Shown here: piece after piece, positions 29,237-38,698 of the stretch
Numbering within the stretch: the stretch's first letter is position 1
Layout: every line of letters begins with the position of its first letter
Source of the DNA: Marinobacter nanhaiticus D15-8W
GTDB lineage: Bacteria; Pseudomonadota; Gammaproteobacteria; Pseudomonadales; Oleiphilaceae
NCBI RefSeq assembly: GCF_036511935.1
Contig: NZ_AP028878.1
Coordinates: forward strand, 3,844,001-3,908,000
DNA length: 64,000 bases
Reading direction: 5' to 3'
Program-made: the position numbers and the translations under genes
The notes under the pieces: model-generated
Seen by the model: the letters and a program-made list of their open reading frames with translations, nothing else
What the model was told of the DNA's origin: nothing
Databases searched by the model: none

Positions 29237-30637
29237 TCAGGCGCTCTTCCAGTGGGAGGCGATGAAATCCTGAACGGACTTCAGGTCGTCATCCAGCACG
29301 GTGTAGCGCTCTTCCCGCTCGAACAGGTCGGCCAGGTGGTGCGGAAGCTCGGGCTTAACACCCATACCGGATTGCTTGACCGCGTCGGGGAATTTGGCCG
29401 GATGGGCGGTCCCCAGAGTGATCATGGGCACGCTGTCGTCGCGTCGGCAGTTACGAGCGGCGCGTACACCAATGGCCGTATGGGGGTCCAGCAGGTATTC
29501 GTTCTGATCGAACACCTCGCGGATGATTTCGCAGGTGGTGGCATCATCTACCGCATCGCTGTCGAACAGCTTGCGGGCCGATTTCCAGCGATAGTCCTCG
29601 ATGCTCACCGCTTCGGTCTGGGCACGCTCGAGCAGGTCGCGCACCGCAGCGCCATCCCGACCATGCAGGTCGAACAAGAGCCGCTCGAAGTTGCTGGAGA
29701 CCATGATATCCATGCTGGGTGACAGGGTGTGCTCCAGTTGCTGTTTCTCGTAGCGGTTACCGCTCATGAAACGGTGCAGGATATCGTTGCGGTTGGTGGC
29801 GATGACCAGCTGGCTGATGGGCAGCCCCATCTCACGCGCCAGGTAGCCGGCGAAGATATCGCCGAAGTTACCTGTCGGGACCGAAAACGCCATGCTGCGA
29901 TCGGGCCCACCCAGCGCCAGGGATGCCTGGAAGTAATAGACGATCTGGGCCATGATCCGCGCCCAGTTGATGGAGTTGACCGCCACCAGCTGGGTTTCAC
30001 CTTTTAGGAACGACTGGTCGCCGAAGCTCGCCTTCACCATGCGCTGACAGTCGTCAAAATTACCCTTCACGGCGATGTTGTGGACATTGTCACCGATCAC
30101 GGTGGTCATTTGACGACGCTGCACTTCGGACACGCGCTCGTGGGGATGCAGAATGAAAATGTCCACGTGCTCGCAATGGCGACAGCCTTCGATCGCGGCG
30201 GAACCGGTGTCCCCGGAAGTGGCCCCCATGATTACCACGTGCTGCTTGCGCTTCTCCAGCACATAGTCGAGCAAACGACCGAGCAACTGCAGCGCGAAAT
30301 CCTTGAACGCCAGGGTTGGACCGCGGAACAGCTCCATGACCCATTCGTTGCTGTCCAGCTGGACCAGCGGGGCCACCGCCTTGTGCGCGAACTGGTTGTA
30401 GGTTTCGTCCAGCATCGCACGGAAATCGTCGGCGGGGATCGCATCGTCAACGAACGGATGCATCACCTTGAAGGCCAGCTCGGCATATGACAGACCGCGC
30501 CAACTGCGGATTTCCTCGAGGCTAAACTTGGGCAGGGATTCAGGCACGTAGAGGCCACCATCGGTAGCCAGGCCGGTCAGCAGGACGTCTTCAAAACCCA
30601 GGGAAGGCGCATCGCCCCGTGTACTGATGTATCTCAC
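29237..30637 (-). CDS. thrC: Threonine synthase
   Basis: ThrC converts O-phosphohomoserine to threonine with PLP. The 466-residue product has the PLP lysine K112 (GPTLAFKDFALQ) and the ATSGDTGSAA loop. The start codon is GTG 30637, with GGGA about 8 bases upstream. It follows hom by 75 bp; together they are the threonine branch, while aspartokinase lies elsewhere. Confidence 0.96.
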   Translation of the reverse strand: MRYISTRGDAPSLGFEDVLLTGLATDGGLYVPESLPKFSLEEIRSWRGLSYAELAFKVMHPFVDDAIPADDFRAMLDETYNQFAHKAVAPLVQLDSNEWVMELFRGPTLAFKDFALQLLGRLLDYVLEKRKQHVVIMGATSGDTGSAAIEGCRHCEHVDIFILHPHERVSEVQRRQMTTVIGDNVHNIAVKGNFDDCQRMVKASFGDQSFLKGETQLVAVNSINWARIMAQIVYYFQASLALGGPDRSMAFSVPTGNFGDIFAGYLAREMGLPISQLVIATNRNDILHRFMSGNRYEKQQLEHTLSPSMDIMVSSNFERLLFDLHGRDGAAVRDLLERAQTEAVSIEDYRWKSARKLFDSDAVDDATTCEIIREVFDQNEYLLDPHTAIGVRAARNCRRDDSVPMITLGTAHPAKFPDAVKQSGMGVKPELPHHLADLFEREERYTVLDDDLKSVQDFIASHWKSA

Positions 30638-30712
30638 AATCTTTTCCCGTCAGGGGCCCCAGGGCGACACACGCCACGGGCCCGAATACCTAGAGAGACT
30701 GCCAACGCCGCC

Positions 30713-32020
30713 TCAGTTGAAATTCTCGGCCCGGATGCGAACGACTTTGTCCTCGATCTCGGCCAGCGCTTCCAGATCTTCGATTGCGCGGTTGATCTGG
30801 CGCTCCTGCACAGTGTGGGTGAGGATAATCACCGGAATCCGACCATCTTCCAGCTCGGACTCCTTCTGCATGATGGACTCGATGTTGATGCCGTGCTCGC
30901 TCATGACGGATGCAATCTTGGCCAGAACACCCGGACGGTCCAGCGCCTCGATGCGTAAGTAATAAGCCGACTGCACATCTTCCATCGGCAACACTTCCAG
31001 GTTGTCGAGGGAAGATGGCTCGAAGCCTAAGTAAGGCACACGCTGCAGACTTTCGTGGGCAACGGTACGCGCCACATCGACGATATCGGCAATGACCGCC
31101 GAAGCGGTGGCTTCATCACCCGCACCAGGACCGTAGTACATGGTCTGGCCAACCGCGTCACCATCAACCAGGACAGCGTTGAGCACGCCGTCCACTTGCG
31201 CGATCAGGTGACTCTGGGGCACCAGGGTGGGATGCACACGCAGTTCGATACCGGACTCGCGGCGACGGGCAATACCCAGGTGTTTGATACGATAGCCCAG
31301 CAGTTCGGCATGAGCGATGTCGTAGGGCGTGATTTCGGAGATGCCTTCGGTGTAGGCGCGCTCGAATTGCAGGGGAACACCAAAACCGGTGGAGGCCAGG
31401 ATAGTCAGCTTGTGCGCGGCATCGATGCCTTCCACGTCAAACGTTGGATCCGCCTCGGCATAGCCCAGCGCCTGCGCTTCCTTGAGCACTTCGCCAAATT
31501 CCCGGCCCGCACGCATCTCGGTGAGAATATAGTTACCGGTCCCGTTTATGATGCCGGCGATCCAGTCGATACGGTTGGCGGACATGCCTTCACGGATCGC
31601 CTTGATCACCGGGATACCGCCGGCAACACCAGCCTCAAAGGCGACGATCACACCACGTTCGGCGGCGGCTTCGAAGATTTCGTTACCATGAACGGCGATC
31701 AACGCCTTGTTGGCAGTGACCACATGCTTGCCATTCTTGATGGCGGCGAGCACCAGTTCCCGTGCCACATCGTAGCCGCCGATGAGCTCGACCACGATGT
31801 CTACGTCAGCGTCGTTAACCACATCGAAGACGTCGGTGGAAAAGGGGATCTGGCCCAGATCGAGGTCGTCGCGGCGACGGCGAGAGGCAATCCGACTAAT
31901 TCGAATCGGACATCCGGCACGCCCGGCAATCATTTCCGCGTTACGCGTCAATACGTTATACGTACCGCCGCCCACGGTACCCAGTCCGCAGATTCCGACT
32001 CTGACCTCTTTCAAGCTCAT
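30713..32020 (-). CDS. hom: Homoserine dehydrogenase
   Basis: This enzyme reduces aspartate semialdehyde to homoserine with NAD(P)H. The 435-residue product has the Rossmann motif GICGLGTVGGGT, the catalytic GIINGTGNYIL and ADPTFDVEGIDAAHK segments, and a C-terminal ACT domain (about 350-425, RIEALDRPGVLAKIASVM) for threonine feedback. It is monofunctional: no aspartokinase is fused. ATG 32020 has AGGGGA only 1-2 bases away, so TTG 32014, six bases downstream with better spacing, may be the true start. Confidence 0.95.
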   Translation of the reverse strand: MSLKEVRVGICGLGTVGGGTYNVLTRNAEMIAGRAGCPIRISRIASRRRRDDLDLGQIPFSTDVFDVVNDADVDIVVELIGGYDVARELVLAAIKNGKHVVTANKALIAVHGNEIFEAAAERGVIVAFEAGVAGGIPVIKAIREGMSANRIDWIAGIINGTGNYILTEMRAGREFGEVLKEAQALGYAEADPTFDVEGIDAAHKLTILASTGFGVPLQFERAYTEGISEITPYDIAHAELLGYRIKHLGIARRRESGIELRVHPTLVPQSHLIAQVDGVLNAVLVDGDAVGQTMYYGPGAGDEATASAVIADIVDVARTVAHESLQRVPYLGFEPSSLDNLEVLPMEDVQSAYYLRIEALDRPGVLAKIASVMSEHGINIESIMQKESELEDGRIPVIILTHTVQERQINRAIEDLEALAEIEDKVVRIRAENFN

Positions 32021-32112
32021 TCCCCTGATCCAGATGAATTGCATAGAACCGGGTTGAAGACATCTTTGAGTTTCGCCACCAAAACCCGGTCCCAGCGCGG
32101 CAGTTTATAACG

Positions 32113-32145
32113 ATTGGCGTCCGAAAAAAACGGCCGGACGCCAAT
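32113..32145. other. Long hairpin between dsbC and hom
   Basis: An 11-bp perfect stem (ATTGGCGTCCG / CGGACGCCAAT) encloses an 11-base loop that on the minus strand contains seven T in a row. It lies about 30 bp after dsbC and 93 bp before hom. A T-run inside the loop is unusual for a terminator; it could be an attenuator-like element of hom. Confidence 0.5.
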
Positions 32146-32174
32146 CCTGCGAACAGGGGAGAAATGAGCGTTGA

Positions 32175-32924
32175 CTAGAGGAGCCCGAGGCCTTGGGCAA
32201 GGCGGTCGGCAGGAACATAACCGCGGATCATGTTGCCGTCTTCCAAGACGATGGCCGGCGTACCGGTGACACCCACCTCGCCGCCCAGCCGGAACTGTTC
32301 TTCCACGGGATTGTCACAGCTGGTCGGCGGCACGGAGCCACCATTCTTGGCTTTGTCCATCGCCGCTCGGGAATCCTCCGAACACCAGACGGACACATAC
32401 TTCTTGAACGACGGCGTGCCGGGGCCGGACCGGGGATAGCCCAGGTAGTTCACCTGGATACCCAGCTCGTTGAGCCGGGGCACATCCTGATGCAGCTTAC
32501 GGCAATACGGGCAATCGATGTCGGTGAACACGAAGATTTCGGCCTTCACTTCACCCTCGGGCGAGAAGCTGATCATATCGTCATGATCCACCTTGGCCAT
32601 CTGCTTGGCCCGAGCCTCGGCCCGCCCCTGCTCGGTTACGTTGCTCAAGCCCTGTTCGCTAACCTGGTACAGATCCCCTACCAGGAAATATTCACCATTC
32701 TCTGTCGCATAAATCATCTCGGGGTTGTTGGTGGTGACTTCGTAGAGCCCATCGACCCGAGAGACCGACACATCCTGAACCTCCAGACCGGGAATGGACT
32801 GCTCCAGGCGATCCCGGATGGCATCCTCCGCCTCGTCACCCGCCGCGTGCGCGGCGCCACTGGAGAAAATGCCGACAAGCGCAAGGGCCATGCCCAGAGA
32901 ACGGAGCTTGAATGTGTTTATCAT
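32175..32924 (-). CDS. dsbC: Periplasmic disulfide isomerase DsbC
   Basis: DsbC reshuffles wrong disulfide bonds in periplasmic proteins and is kept reduced by DsbD. The 249-residue precursor has a signal peptide (cleavage after AHA, about 27), an N-terminal dimerisation domain (about 28-90) and a thioredoxin domain with the active site C138-P-Y-C141. A second cysteine pair (WCSED, TSCDN) matches the structural disulfide of the family, and the cis-Pro GTPA is present. It lies 108 bp after xerD. Confidence 0.95.
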   Translation of the reverse strand: MINTFKLRSLGMALALVGIFSSGAAHAAGDEAEDAIRDRLEQSIPGLEVQDVSVSRVDGLYEVTTNNPEMIYATENGEYFLVGDLYQVSEQGLSNVTEQGRAEARAKQMAKVDHDDMISFSPEGEVKAEIFVFTDIDCPYCRKLHQDVPRLNELGIQVNYLGYPRSGPGTPSFKKYVSVWCSEDSRAAMDKAKNGGSVPPTSCDNPVEEQFRLGGEVGVTGTPAIVLEDGNMIRGYVPADRLAQGLGLL

Positions 32925-33032
32925 GAAGCCTCTTTTTTTAGCGAGTGAATCGTCTAAGGAAATTCGCGATGAGCCAGTGGGACAACCATACCGACTGGAA
33001 GTTCGTCGAGCCAGCCGGCACAGACGCCAAAC

Positions 33033-33944
33033 TCAACCACGCGGGTGGTGACTCTCGTGCAGCTCCTGCAAACGCTGCCGCGCGACATGGGTGTATATCT
33101 GGGTCGTCGAGAGATCGGAATGCCCGAGGAGCATCTGCACGACGCGCAGATCGGCTCCATGATTGAGCAGATGGGTGGCGAATGCGTGGCGCACCGTGTG
33201 AGGCGAAAGCTTCTTGCCAATACCAGCCCGACGGGCATAGAGCTTGATACGATACCAGAAGGTCTGACGCGTCATCGGCTGGGCACGGTTGCCGGGGAAC
33301 AGCGCATCAGCTGCCCGCTGCTTCAGCAGCTCACCACGGGCCTCGCGCATATACCGCACCAGCCAGTCCAGCGCCTCCTCACCCATCGGCACCAGGCGCT
33401 CCTTATCGCCTTTCCCCGTAATACGGACGACGCCCTGACGCAGGTTTACCTGATCCACTGTCAGATTCACCAGCTCAGATACCCGCAAACCACAACCATA
33501 CAGAATCTCGAGCATCGCGCGATCACGCAATTCAATGGCAACGCCTGGGTCCGGCTCACGAAGGAGACTATCTACATCCTGCTCCGACAAAGTGTCCGGT
33601 AGGCGCTTGGGCTGGTTCGGACTGTCAATTCGCAGGGTGGGATCTTCGCTGATCAGGCCTTCCCGCAGGAGGAAGCGAAAGAAACGGCGCAGACCGGACA
33701 ACCGACGGGCAGCGGTCGACGCCCGGGCACCTGCAGCCATACCTTCCGAAATCCAGCCCAACAGATGCGTACGGGAAGCCTCCTTCAATAGCGGCTGACC
33801 AGGCTGCTTTTCCAACCAGCACGCCAAGCGGGCCAGATCGCCTTGATAGGCATCGCGGGTGCGTTCGCCAAGCCCAAACTCAAGCCATAGTGCATCATTG
33901 AAGCGCCTGAGCAACGCTCGATCTTCAGCGCGACAGTCATCCAT
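33033..33944 (-). CDS. xerD: Site-specific tyrosine recombinase XerD
   Basis: XerD works with XerC at dif to resolve chromosome dimers. The 303-residue product has the N-terminal SAM-like core-binding domain (about 10-98) and the catalytic set R154, K178, H249, R252, H275 and Y284 (LGHSDLSTTQIYTHV). Length and synteny with dsbC and recJ point to the housekeeping enzyme rather than an integrase of a mobile element. No attachment site or element genes are nearby. Confidence 0.95.
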   Translation of the reverse strand: MDDCRAEDRALLRRFNDALWLEFGLGERTRDAYQGDLARLACWLEKQPGQPLLKEASRTHLLGWISEGMAAGARASTAARRLSGLRRFFRFLLREGLISEDPTLRIDSPNQPKRLPDTLSEQDVDSLLREPDPGVAIELRDRAMLEILYGCGLRVSELVNLTVDQVNLRQGVVRITGKGDKERLVPMGEEALDWLVRYMREARGELLKQRAADALFPGNRAQPMTRQTFWYRIKLYARRAGIGKKLSPHTVRHAFATHLLNHGADLRVVQMLLGHSDLSTTQIYTHVARQRLQELHESHHPRG

Positions 33945-34000
33945 CCGCTACCCCGTTACCAGCGGCCTGCCAAGACACCGGCCATTGAGCGTCCAAACGC

Positions 34001-34029
34001 AAAAAGGCAGCCCCATAAGGCTGCCTTTT
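34001..34029. terminator. Bidirectional terminator after rplS
   Basis: An 11-bp stem AAAAGGCAGCC / GGCTGCCTTTT with loop CCATAA is flanked by A and T runs on both strands. It ends the rpsP-rimM-trmD-rplS operon before xerD. Confidence 0.85.
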
Positions 34030-34064
34030 GATGTAGCTGTCGGTTACGCCGAAGCGCAATCGAC

Positions 34065-34421
34065 TTAGCCCAGCTTTTCCTTGATACGAGCTGCCTTGCC
34101 AGACAGGTCGCGCAGGTAGTAAAGCTTGGCCTGACGAACGTCACCACGACGCTTCACGGTGATGCTGTCAATCAGCTTACTGTGGGTCTGGAAAGTACGC
34201 TCGACGCCAACACCATAGGAAACCTTGCGCACGGTGAAGGAAGAGTTCAAGCCGCGGTTGCGCTTACCGATAACAACGCCTTCGAAAGCCTGAAGACGCT
34301 CGCGGTTACCTTCAGTAACCCGTACCTGGATAACAACAGTGTCGCCGGGACCAAACTCCGGGACTTCCCGGGTAATCTGCTCCGCTTCGATCTGACTGAT
34401 GATGTTGTTCTTGCCGCTCAT
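34065..34421 (-). CDS. rplS: 50S ribosomal protein L19
   Basis: L19 sits at the subunit interface of the 50S subunit. The 118-residue protein matches the family throughout ([20 protein letters not shown] near the start, [16 protein letters not shown] near the end). It is the last gene of the rpsP-rimM-trmD-rplS operon, 24 bp after trmD, and is followed by a clear terminator. Confidence 0.98.
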   Translation of the reverse strand: MSGKNNIISQIEAEQITREVPEFGPGDTVVIQVRVTEGNRERLQAFEGVVIGKRNRGLNSSFTVRKVSYGVGVERTFQTHSKLIDSITVKRRGDVRQAKLYYLRDLSGKAARIKEKLG

Positions 34422-34445
34422 CGTTAACTCCTGAATACCAATCTT

Positions 34446-35204
34446 TCAATGCCCTGTTGACCCAGAGGCACCCGGTTCGTTCAAAACTTGGTCCAACAGC
34501 TCGCGCTCTTCGCCCGTAAGCTGCCGCTTCTCCAGCAAATCGGGGCGCCGCTCCCAGGTCCGCTTCAGCGATTGCTTCAACCGCCACCGCCGGATCTGCT
34601 CGTGATGCCCGCCCAAAAGGACCTCCGGCACCCATTGCCCCTCATAGACTTCAGGGCGAGTGTAATGCGGACAGTCCAGCAATCCGTCGGCAAACGAGTC
34701 CTGCTCCGCCGACTGCGCATGGCCCAGTGCACCCGGAATGAGGCGGGTTACCGCATCAATCACGGCCATTGCAGCCAGCTCGCCCCCGGACAAGACAAAA
34801 TCCCCCAGGGACACTTCCCGGTCGACCTCTGATGCGATCAACCGCTCGTCTACCCCTTCATAACGGCCAGCGACCAATATCAGGCGCTCAGCGTTGGCCA
34901 GCTCTTCAACCACCGCTTGGTTGAGCGGCTCCCCCTGGGGCGACATATACACAACCTTCGCCTCGCCATCGGCTGCTGCTCGCGCGGCATGGATGGCGTC
35001 ACGCAAAGGCTGGATCTTCATCAGCATACCCGGACCGCCACCATAGGGACGATCATCGACCGTGCGATGTCGATCATGCGTAAAATCACGCGGATTCCAG
35101 CAATCTACTGACAAAAGCCCGTCACGTACTGCGCGACCGGTTATACCGTAGTCAACCACCGCATCGAACATATCCGGGAAAAGCGTAACTGCACCAATCC
35201 ACAC
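34446..35204 (-). CDS. trmD: tRNA (guanine-37-N1)-methyltransferase
   Basis: TrmD methylates G37 next to the anticodon to prevent frameshifting. The 252-residue SPOUT enzyme has the SAM-binding trefoil knot segments ([33 protein letters not shown]) in the usual order. The start is GTG 35204, three bases after the rimM stop, with GGAG upstream. The operon order rpsP-rimM-trmD-rplS is universal in this class. Confidence 0.97.
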   Translation of the reverse strand: MWIGAVTLFPDMFDAVVDYGITGRAVRDGLLSVDCWNPRDFTHDRHRTVDDRPYGGGPGMLMKIQPLRDAIHAARAAADGEAKVVYMSPQGEPLNQAVVEELANAERLILVAGRYEGVDERLIASEVDREVSLGDFVLSGGELAAMAVIDAVTRLIPGALGHAQSAEQDSFADGLLDCPHYTRPEVYEGQWVPEVLLGGHHEQIRRWRLKQSLKRTWERRPDLLEKRQLTGEERELLDQVLNEPGASGSTGH

Positions 35205-35207
35205 GGA

Positions 35208-35735
35208 TCAGAACTCCGGGTCCCAGTCCGCGACGATCGTACCCGCTGCAAGGTCGACGCTCTGAATAACCTGATCCGGCAAGTACGGAATCAGGCGCTC
35301 CCGGTTATCGATGGACTTCGGCGTCGGCCGAACGACGATAACGTCATTGGAGCCGGTTTCCATCAGGTGTTTGACCACACCCAGAATGTCACCCTCCGGC
35401 GTTGTCACCGCCAGACCTTCAAGCTGATGCCAATAATACTCACCTTCCGGCAGCTCCGGCAGGCTTTCGATGGGCACCATCACATCCAGACCACAGTAGG
35501 ACCGTGCCTGATCCCGGTCATTAACACCCTTGAGACGGACCACAATACCGGGCCCGTGGCGCTTGCCTTCCACGACCTCAAGGTCAACCTTCTTACCGCC
35601 CTGACTAATATGCCAGTGCGGGTAGTCCAGAATACCTTCCATGGGGTCGGTGTAGGAGTAAACCTTCACCCAACCTTTAACCCCAAAAACCGAGGTAATG
35701 CGGCCGACGACAGTTTCCTGTGCGTTATCTGCCAT
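35208..35735 (-). CDS. rimM: 16S rRNA processing protein RimM
   Basis: RimM assists 30S head assembly and binds S19. The 175-residue product has the N-terminal RimM beta-barrel (VGRITSVFGVKGWVKVYSYT) and the C-terminal PRC-barrel domain with the EYYWHQLEGL motif. It lies 41 bp after rpsP and its stop is next to the trmD GTG. Confidence 0.97.
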   Translation of the reverse strand: MADNAQETVVGRITSVFGVKGWVKVYSYTDPMEGILDYPHWHISQGGKKVDLEVVEGKRHGPGIVVRLKGVNDRDQARSYCGLDVMVPIESLPELPEGEYYWHQLEGLAVTTPEGDILGVVKHLMETGSNDVIVVRPTPKSIDNRERLIPYLPDQVIQSVDLAAGTIVADWDPEF

Positions 35736-35776
35736 ACATTCGCCCCGGTTCGTACAAACAGCTAATCTAACAGCGC

Positions 35777-36022
35777 TTACTTCGCAGCCGCTTCCTTGAG
35801 AAGCTTGGCAACGCGATCGCTGGTCTGCGCGCCCTGGTTGACCCAGTATTCAACACGCTCCTGATCTACACGCAGGCGCTCTTCCTGGCCGCGGGCGACC
35901 GGATTGAAGAAACCAACGCGCTCGATGAAGCGGCCATCACGGGCTCTGCGGCTGTCAGTAACTGCCAGATGGTAGAACGGACGCTTCTTGGCGCCACCAC
36001 GAGCCAAACGGATTGTTACCAT
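35777..36022 (-). CDS. rpsP: 30S ribosomal protein S16
   Basis: S16 is an early-binding 30S protein. The 81-residue product [19 protein letters not shown]... is highly conserved. ATG 36022 matches the family start, with AGGAT about 10 bases upstream. A TTG three codons upstream is also open. It starts the ribosomal/tRNA-modification operon; the 163-bp spacer to ffh probably holds the promoter (a TAGAAT element near 36120 is a candidate -10). Confidence 0.98.
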   Translation of the reverse strand: MVTIRLARGGAKKRPFYHLAVTDSRRARDGRFIERVGFFNPVARGQEERLRVDQERVEYWVNQGAQTSDRVAKLLKEAAAK

Positions 36023-36185
36023 TTCGACCAATATCCTGTTCTGTTGTATAAACGTTGCGCTTTCGCGCGGCGCTGAGGCGCCATTGCGCGAAGACCCATA
36101 CTCGAAAGGGGCGCTATTCTATGCTAAATCCCGGCCAATGAAAACAGCCAAGTCGGGCTTTTATACAAGTTCCCGATCGTGGCTT

Positions 36186-37574
36186 TTACATACGACCGAA
36201 GGGTGGCTTGCCCCCGCCTCCACCGCCCGGCGGCATCATACCCTGCATACCCCGCATCATGTTGGCCATTCCGCCCTTCTTGCCCAGCTTTTTCATCATC
36301 TTGGACATCTGCTTGTGCTGCTTGAGCAGTCGGTTGACGTCCTGGATCTGCGTGCCCGAACCGGCCGCGATACGGCGTTTGCGGGAGTTATTGATCACAT
36401 CCGGATAGCGACGCTCTTTCGGCGTCATCGAACAGATGATCGCTTCTAACTGACCAACGCTCTTGTCGTTGACCTGCTGTTGCGCCATCTGGGCCATCTG
36501 CCCCATGCCCGGCAACTTATCCAATAGACCACCGATACCGCCCATGCTTTTCATCTGCTGCAGCTGGTCGCGGAAGTCCTCGAGATCGAAGCTCTTGCCC
36601 TTCTTGATCTTCTTGGTGAGCTTGTCGGCCTTCTTCTTGTCGAGCTTGCGCTCCGCCTCTTCGATCAGGGAGAGCACATCACCCATGCCGAGGATGCGCG
36701 ACGCCACACGATCCGGATGGAAGGATTCAAGGGCCTCGGTCTTCTCGCCGACACCCAGGAATTTGATAGGTTTACCGGTAATATGACGCACTGAGAGCGC
36801 GGCACCGCCGCGGGCGTCGCCGTCGGTCTTGGTTAGCACCACACCGGTCAACTGCAACGCATCGTTGAACGCCTTGGCAGTATTGGCCGCATCCTGGCCG
36901 GTCATGGAATCGACCACGAACAGCGTCTCGATCGGCTTGACGGCTTGCTGCAAACGGCCGATCTCACCCATCATCTGCTCATCGACGTGCAGCCGGCCGG
37001 CGGTATCCAGAATTACGACATCGATATGCTTCTTGCGAGCAGCGTCCATGGCGCCTTCAGCAATCGCAACCGGATCCTGATCGGTGGAGCTGGGAAAGAA
37101 AGTCGCCCCCACGTCACTCGCCAGCGTTTCCAACTGACGAATCGCCGCCGGACGATATATATCGGCACTCACCACCATGACCGACTTCTTCTTGCGCTCC
37201 TGGAGGTGGCGCGCGAGCTTGGCGACAGTGGTGGTTTTACCCGCACCCTGCAGGCCGGCCATCATGATGACCGCGGGTGGCTGGACGGAAAGATTCAGGT
37301 CCTCGTTGGCCGAGCCCATGACCCGGACCAGTTCATCCTGGACCACCTTGACGAAAACCTGCCCCGGGGTCAGGCTGCGCTTGACTTCCGTACCCACGGC
37401 ACGGCGACGCACGCCCTCGATAAAGTCCTTGACCACCGGCAGCGCAACATCGGCCTCAAGCAGCGCTTTGCGAACTTCCCGAAGGGTGTCCTTGATATTG
37501 TCGTCAGTCAGCTTTGCCTGGCCGGAAATTTTGCGCAGGCTGCCAGAAAGACGGTCGGTGAGATTTTCAAACAT
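36186..37574 (-). CDS. ffh: Signal recognition particle protein Ffh
   Basis: Ffh with 4.5S RNA targets nascent membrane proteins to FtsY. The 462-residue product has the N domain, the G domain (GLQGAGKTTTVAKL, DTAGRLHVDEQ, TKTDGDARGG) and the methionine-rich M domain (from about 325) with a Gly/Met-rich tail. It is divergent from ypjD, as in E. coli and Pseudomonas. Confidence 0.97.
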   Translation of the reverse strand: MFENLTDRLSGSLRKISGQAKLTDDNIKDTLREVRKALLEADVALPVVKDFIEGVRRRAVGTEVKRSLTPGQVFVKVVQDELVRVMGSANEDLNLSVQPPAVIMMAGLQGAGKTTTVAKLARHLQERKKKSVMVVSADIYRPAAIRQLETLASDVGATFFPSSTDQDPVAIAEGAMDAARKKHIDVVILDTAGRLHVDEQMMGEIGRLQQAVKPIETLFVVDSMTGQDAANTAKAFNDALQLTGVVLTKTDGDARGGAALSVRHITGKPIKFLGVGEKTEALESFHPDRVASRILGMGDVLSLIEEAERKLDKKKADKLTKKIKKGKSFDLEDFRDQLQQMKSMGGIGGLLDKLPGMGQMAQMAQQQVNDKSVGQLEAIICSMTPKERRYPDVINNSRKRRIAAGSGTQIQDVNRLLKQHKQMSKMMKKLGKKGGMANMMRGMQGMMPPGGGGGGKPPFGRM

Positions 37575-37762
37575 GGCGACTCAGCATTCTCATCTGTGGT
37601 GCATAAATAGGAAAAAGGACCCACAATGCAACGGCGTCCGGTCCTCTGGTAGCGTCAGAACAACGCCCGATAGATTGATTCCAGTTGCACAATCGGCACA
37701 TTATAACCAGACTGTCGCTCTGACACGAACAGCCGATTCAGTAACGGACCAACCATAACTTC

Positions 37763-38566
37763 ATGGGCACCCTGATCCTCGCCGTAACCACGCTCTTCCT
37801 TTATAGCCTGGGCACTGCATTGCAGACCCTCGTCTTTCGCGGCAGGATCAAACCGAACCGCAACCTCACATCGCTGCTCGGCGTCCTGGCTCTGATCAGT
37901 CACGGCGCCTTGATTTGGGACACGGTTGCAGCCCAAACCGCACTTAATATGGGCTTTTTCCCGGCCTCACTGCTGATTTCCTGGTTCATCGTCCTGTTAC
38001 TGCTGATCCTGAATAGCCGCAAACCAATGCAGGCACTATTCCTGGCGATCTATCCCCTGGCAGCTTTGACGGTCGTCTTCGTTCTGGCGTTCCATTCGCC
38101 GCCGCACTACGTATCGCAGAACAACTGGGGCATGCTGGCCCACATCGCCCTGTCGGTAACCGCCTACAGCCTGTTTACCCTGGCTGCGGTGCAGGCACTG
38201 CTGGTCCACATGCAAAACCGTCAGCTCAAGCGCAACTACAACAGCCTGCTGATTCGTAATCTGCCACCACTGCAGACCATGGAATCACTCCTTTTTGAAC
38301 TGTTGTGGGCTGGCGTGATCGTACTCACGCTCGCGATCATCACCGGCGCGGTTTTCGTGAACGACCTGTTCGCCCAGGATCTGGCCCACAAGAGTCTGTT
38401 TTCCATCGTATCCTGGCTGGTGTTCTCCGCCCTGCTGGTCGGCCACTACACCCAGGGCTGGCGAGGCATCACAGCCAGCCGCTGGACGCTGGCCGGCTGC
38501 GTGTTGCTAATGCTCGGTTACTACGGCAGTAAGTTCGTTCTCGAACTCATCTTCCAGCGCACCTGA
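37763..38566 (+). CDS. ypjD: YpjD-like inner-membrane protein (CcsA/HemX-like)
   Basis: A 267-residue protein with about eight membrane helices. It matches E. coli YpjD in layout and in the segments MLAHIALSVTAYSLFTLAAV and SIVSWLVFSALLVGHYTQGW. The family is related to cytochrome c assembly proteins, but E. coli YpjD (also called CorE) has been linked to cobalt or magnesium resistance with YfjD; its biochemistry is not known. The next gene is the YfjD homologue, the same neighbour as in E. coli. Confidence 0.88.
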   Translation: MGTLILAVTTLFLYSLGTALQTLVFRGRIKPNRNLTSLLGVLALISHGALIWDTVAAQTALNMGFFPASLLISWFIVLLLLILNSRKPMQALFLAIYPLAALTVVFVLAFHSPPHYVSQNNWGMLAHIALSVTAYSLFTLAAVQALLVHMQNRQLKRNYNSLLIRNLPPLQTMESLLFELLWAGVIVLTLAIITGAVFVNDLFAQDLAHKSLFSIVSWLVFSALLVGHYTQGWRGITASRWTLAGCVLLMLGYYGSKFVLELIFQRT

Positions 38567-38698
38567 CCAAGGGGTGCGTCACCAACGATCTCGCCCGCCG
38601 CAAACCGGACGCAATACGCCGCTACAGCGCTTGACATTCGTGGGCGCGACCTCCTACTTTCTCTCTTCTTATCGATAGCCATAAAAGGATCTTCCTGC

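Noticed and set aside
33033..33944. Integrase marking a genomic island
   Set aside because: Length, residues and the xerD-dsbC-recJ setting fit housekeeping XerD; no element genes or att repeats are seen.
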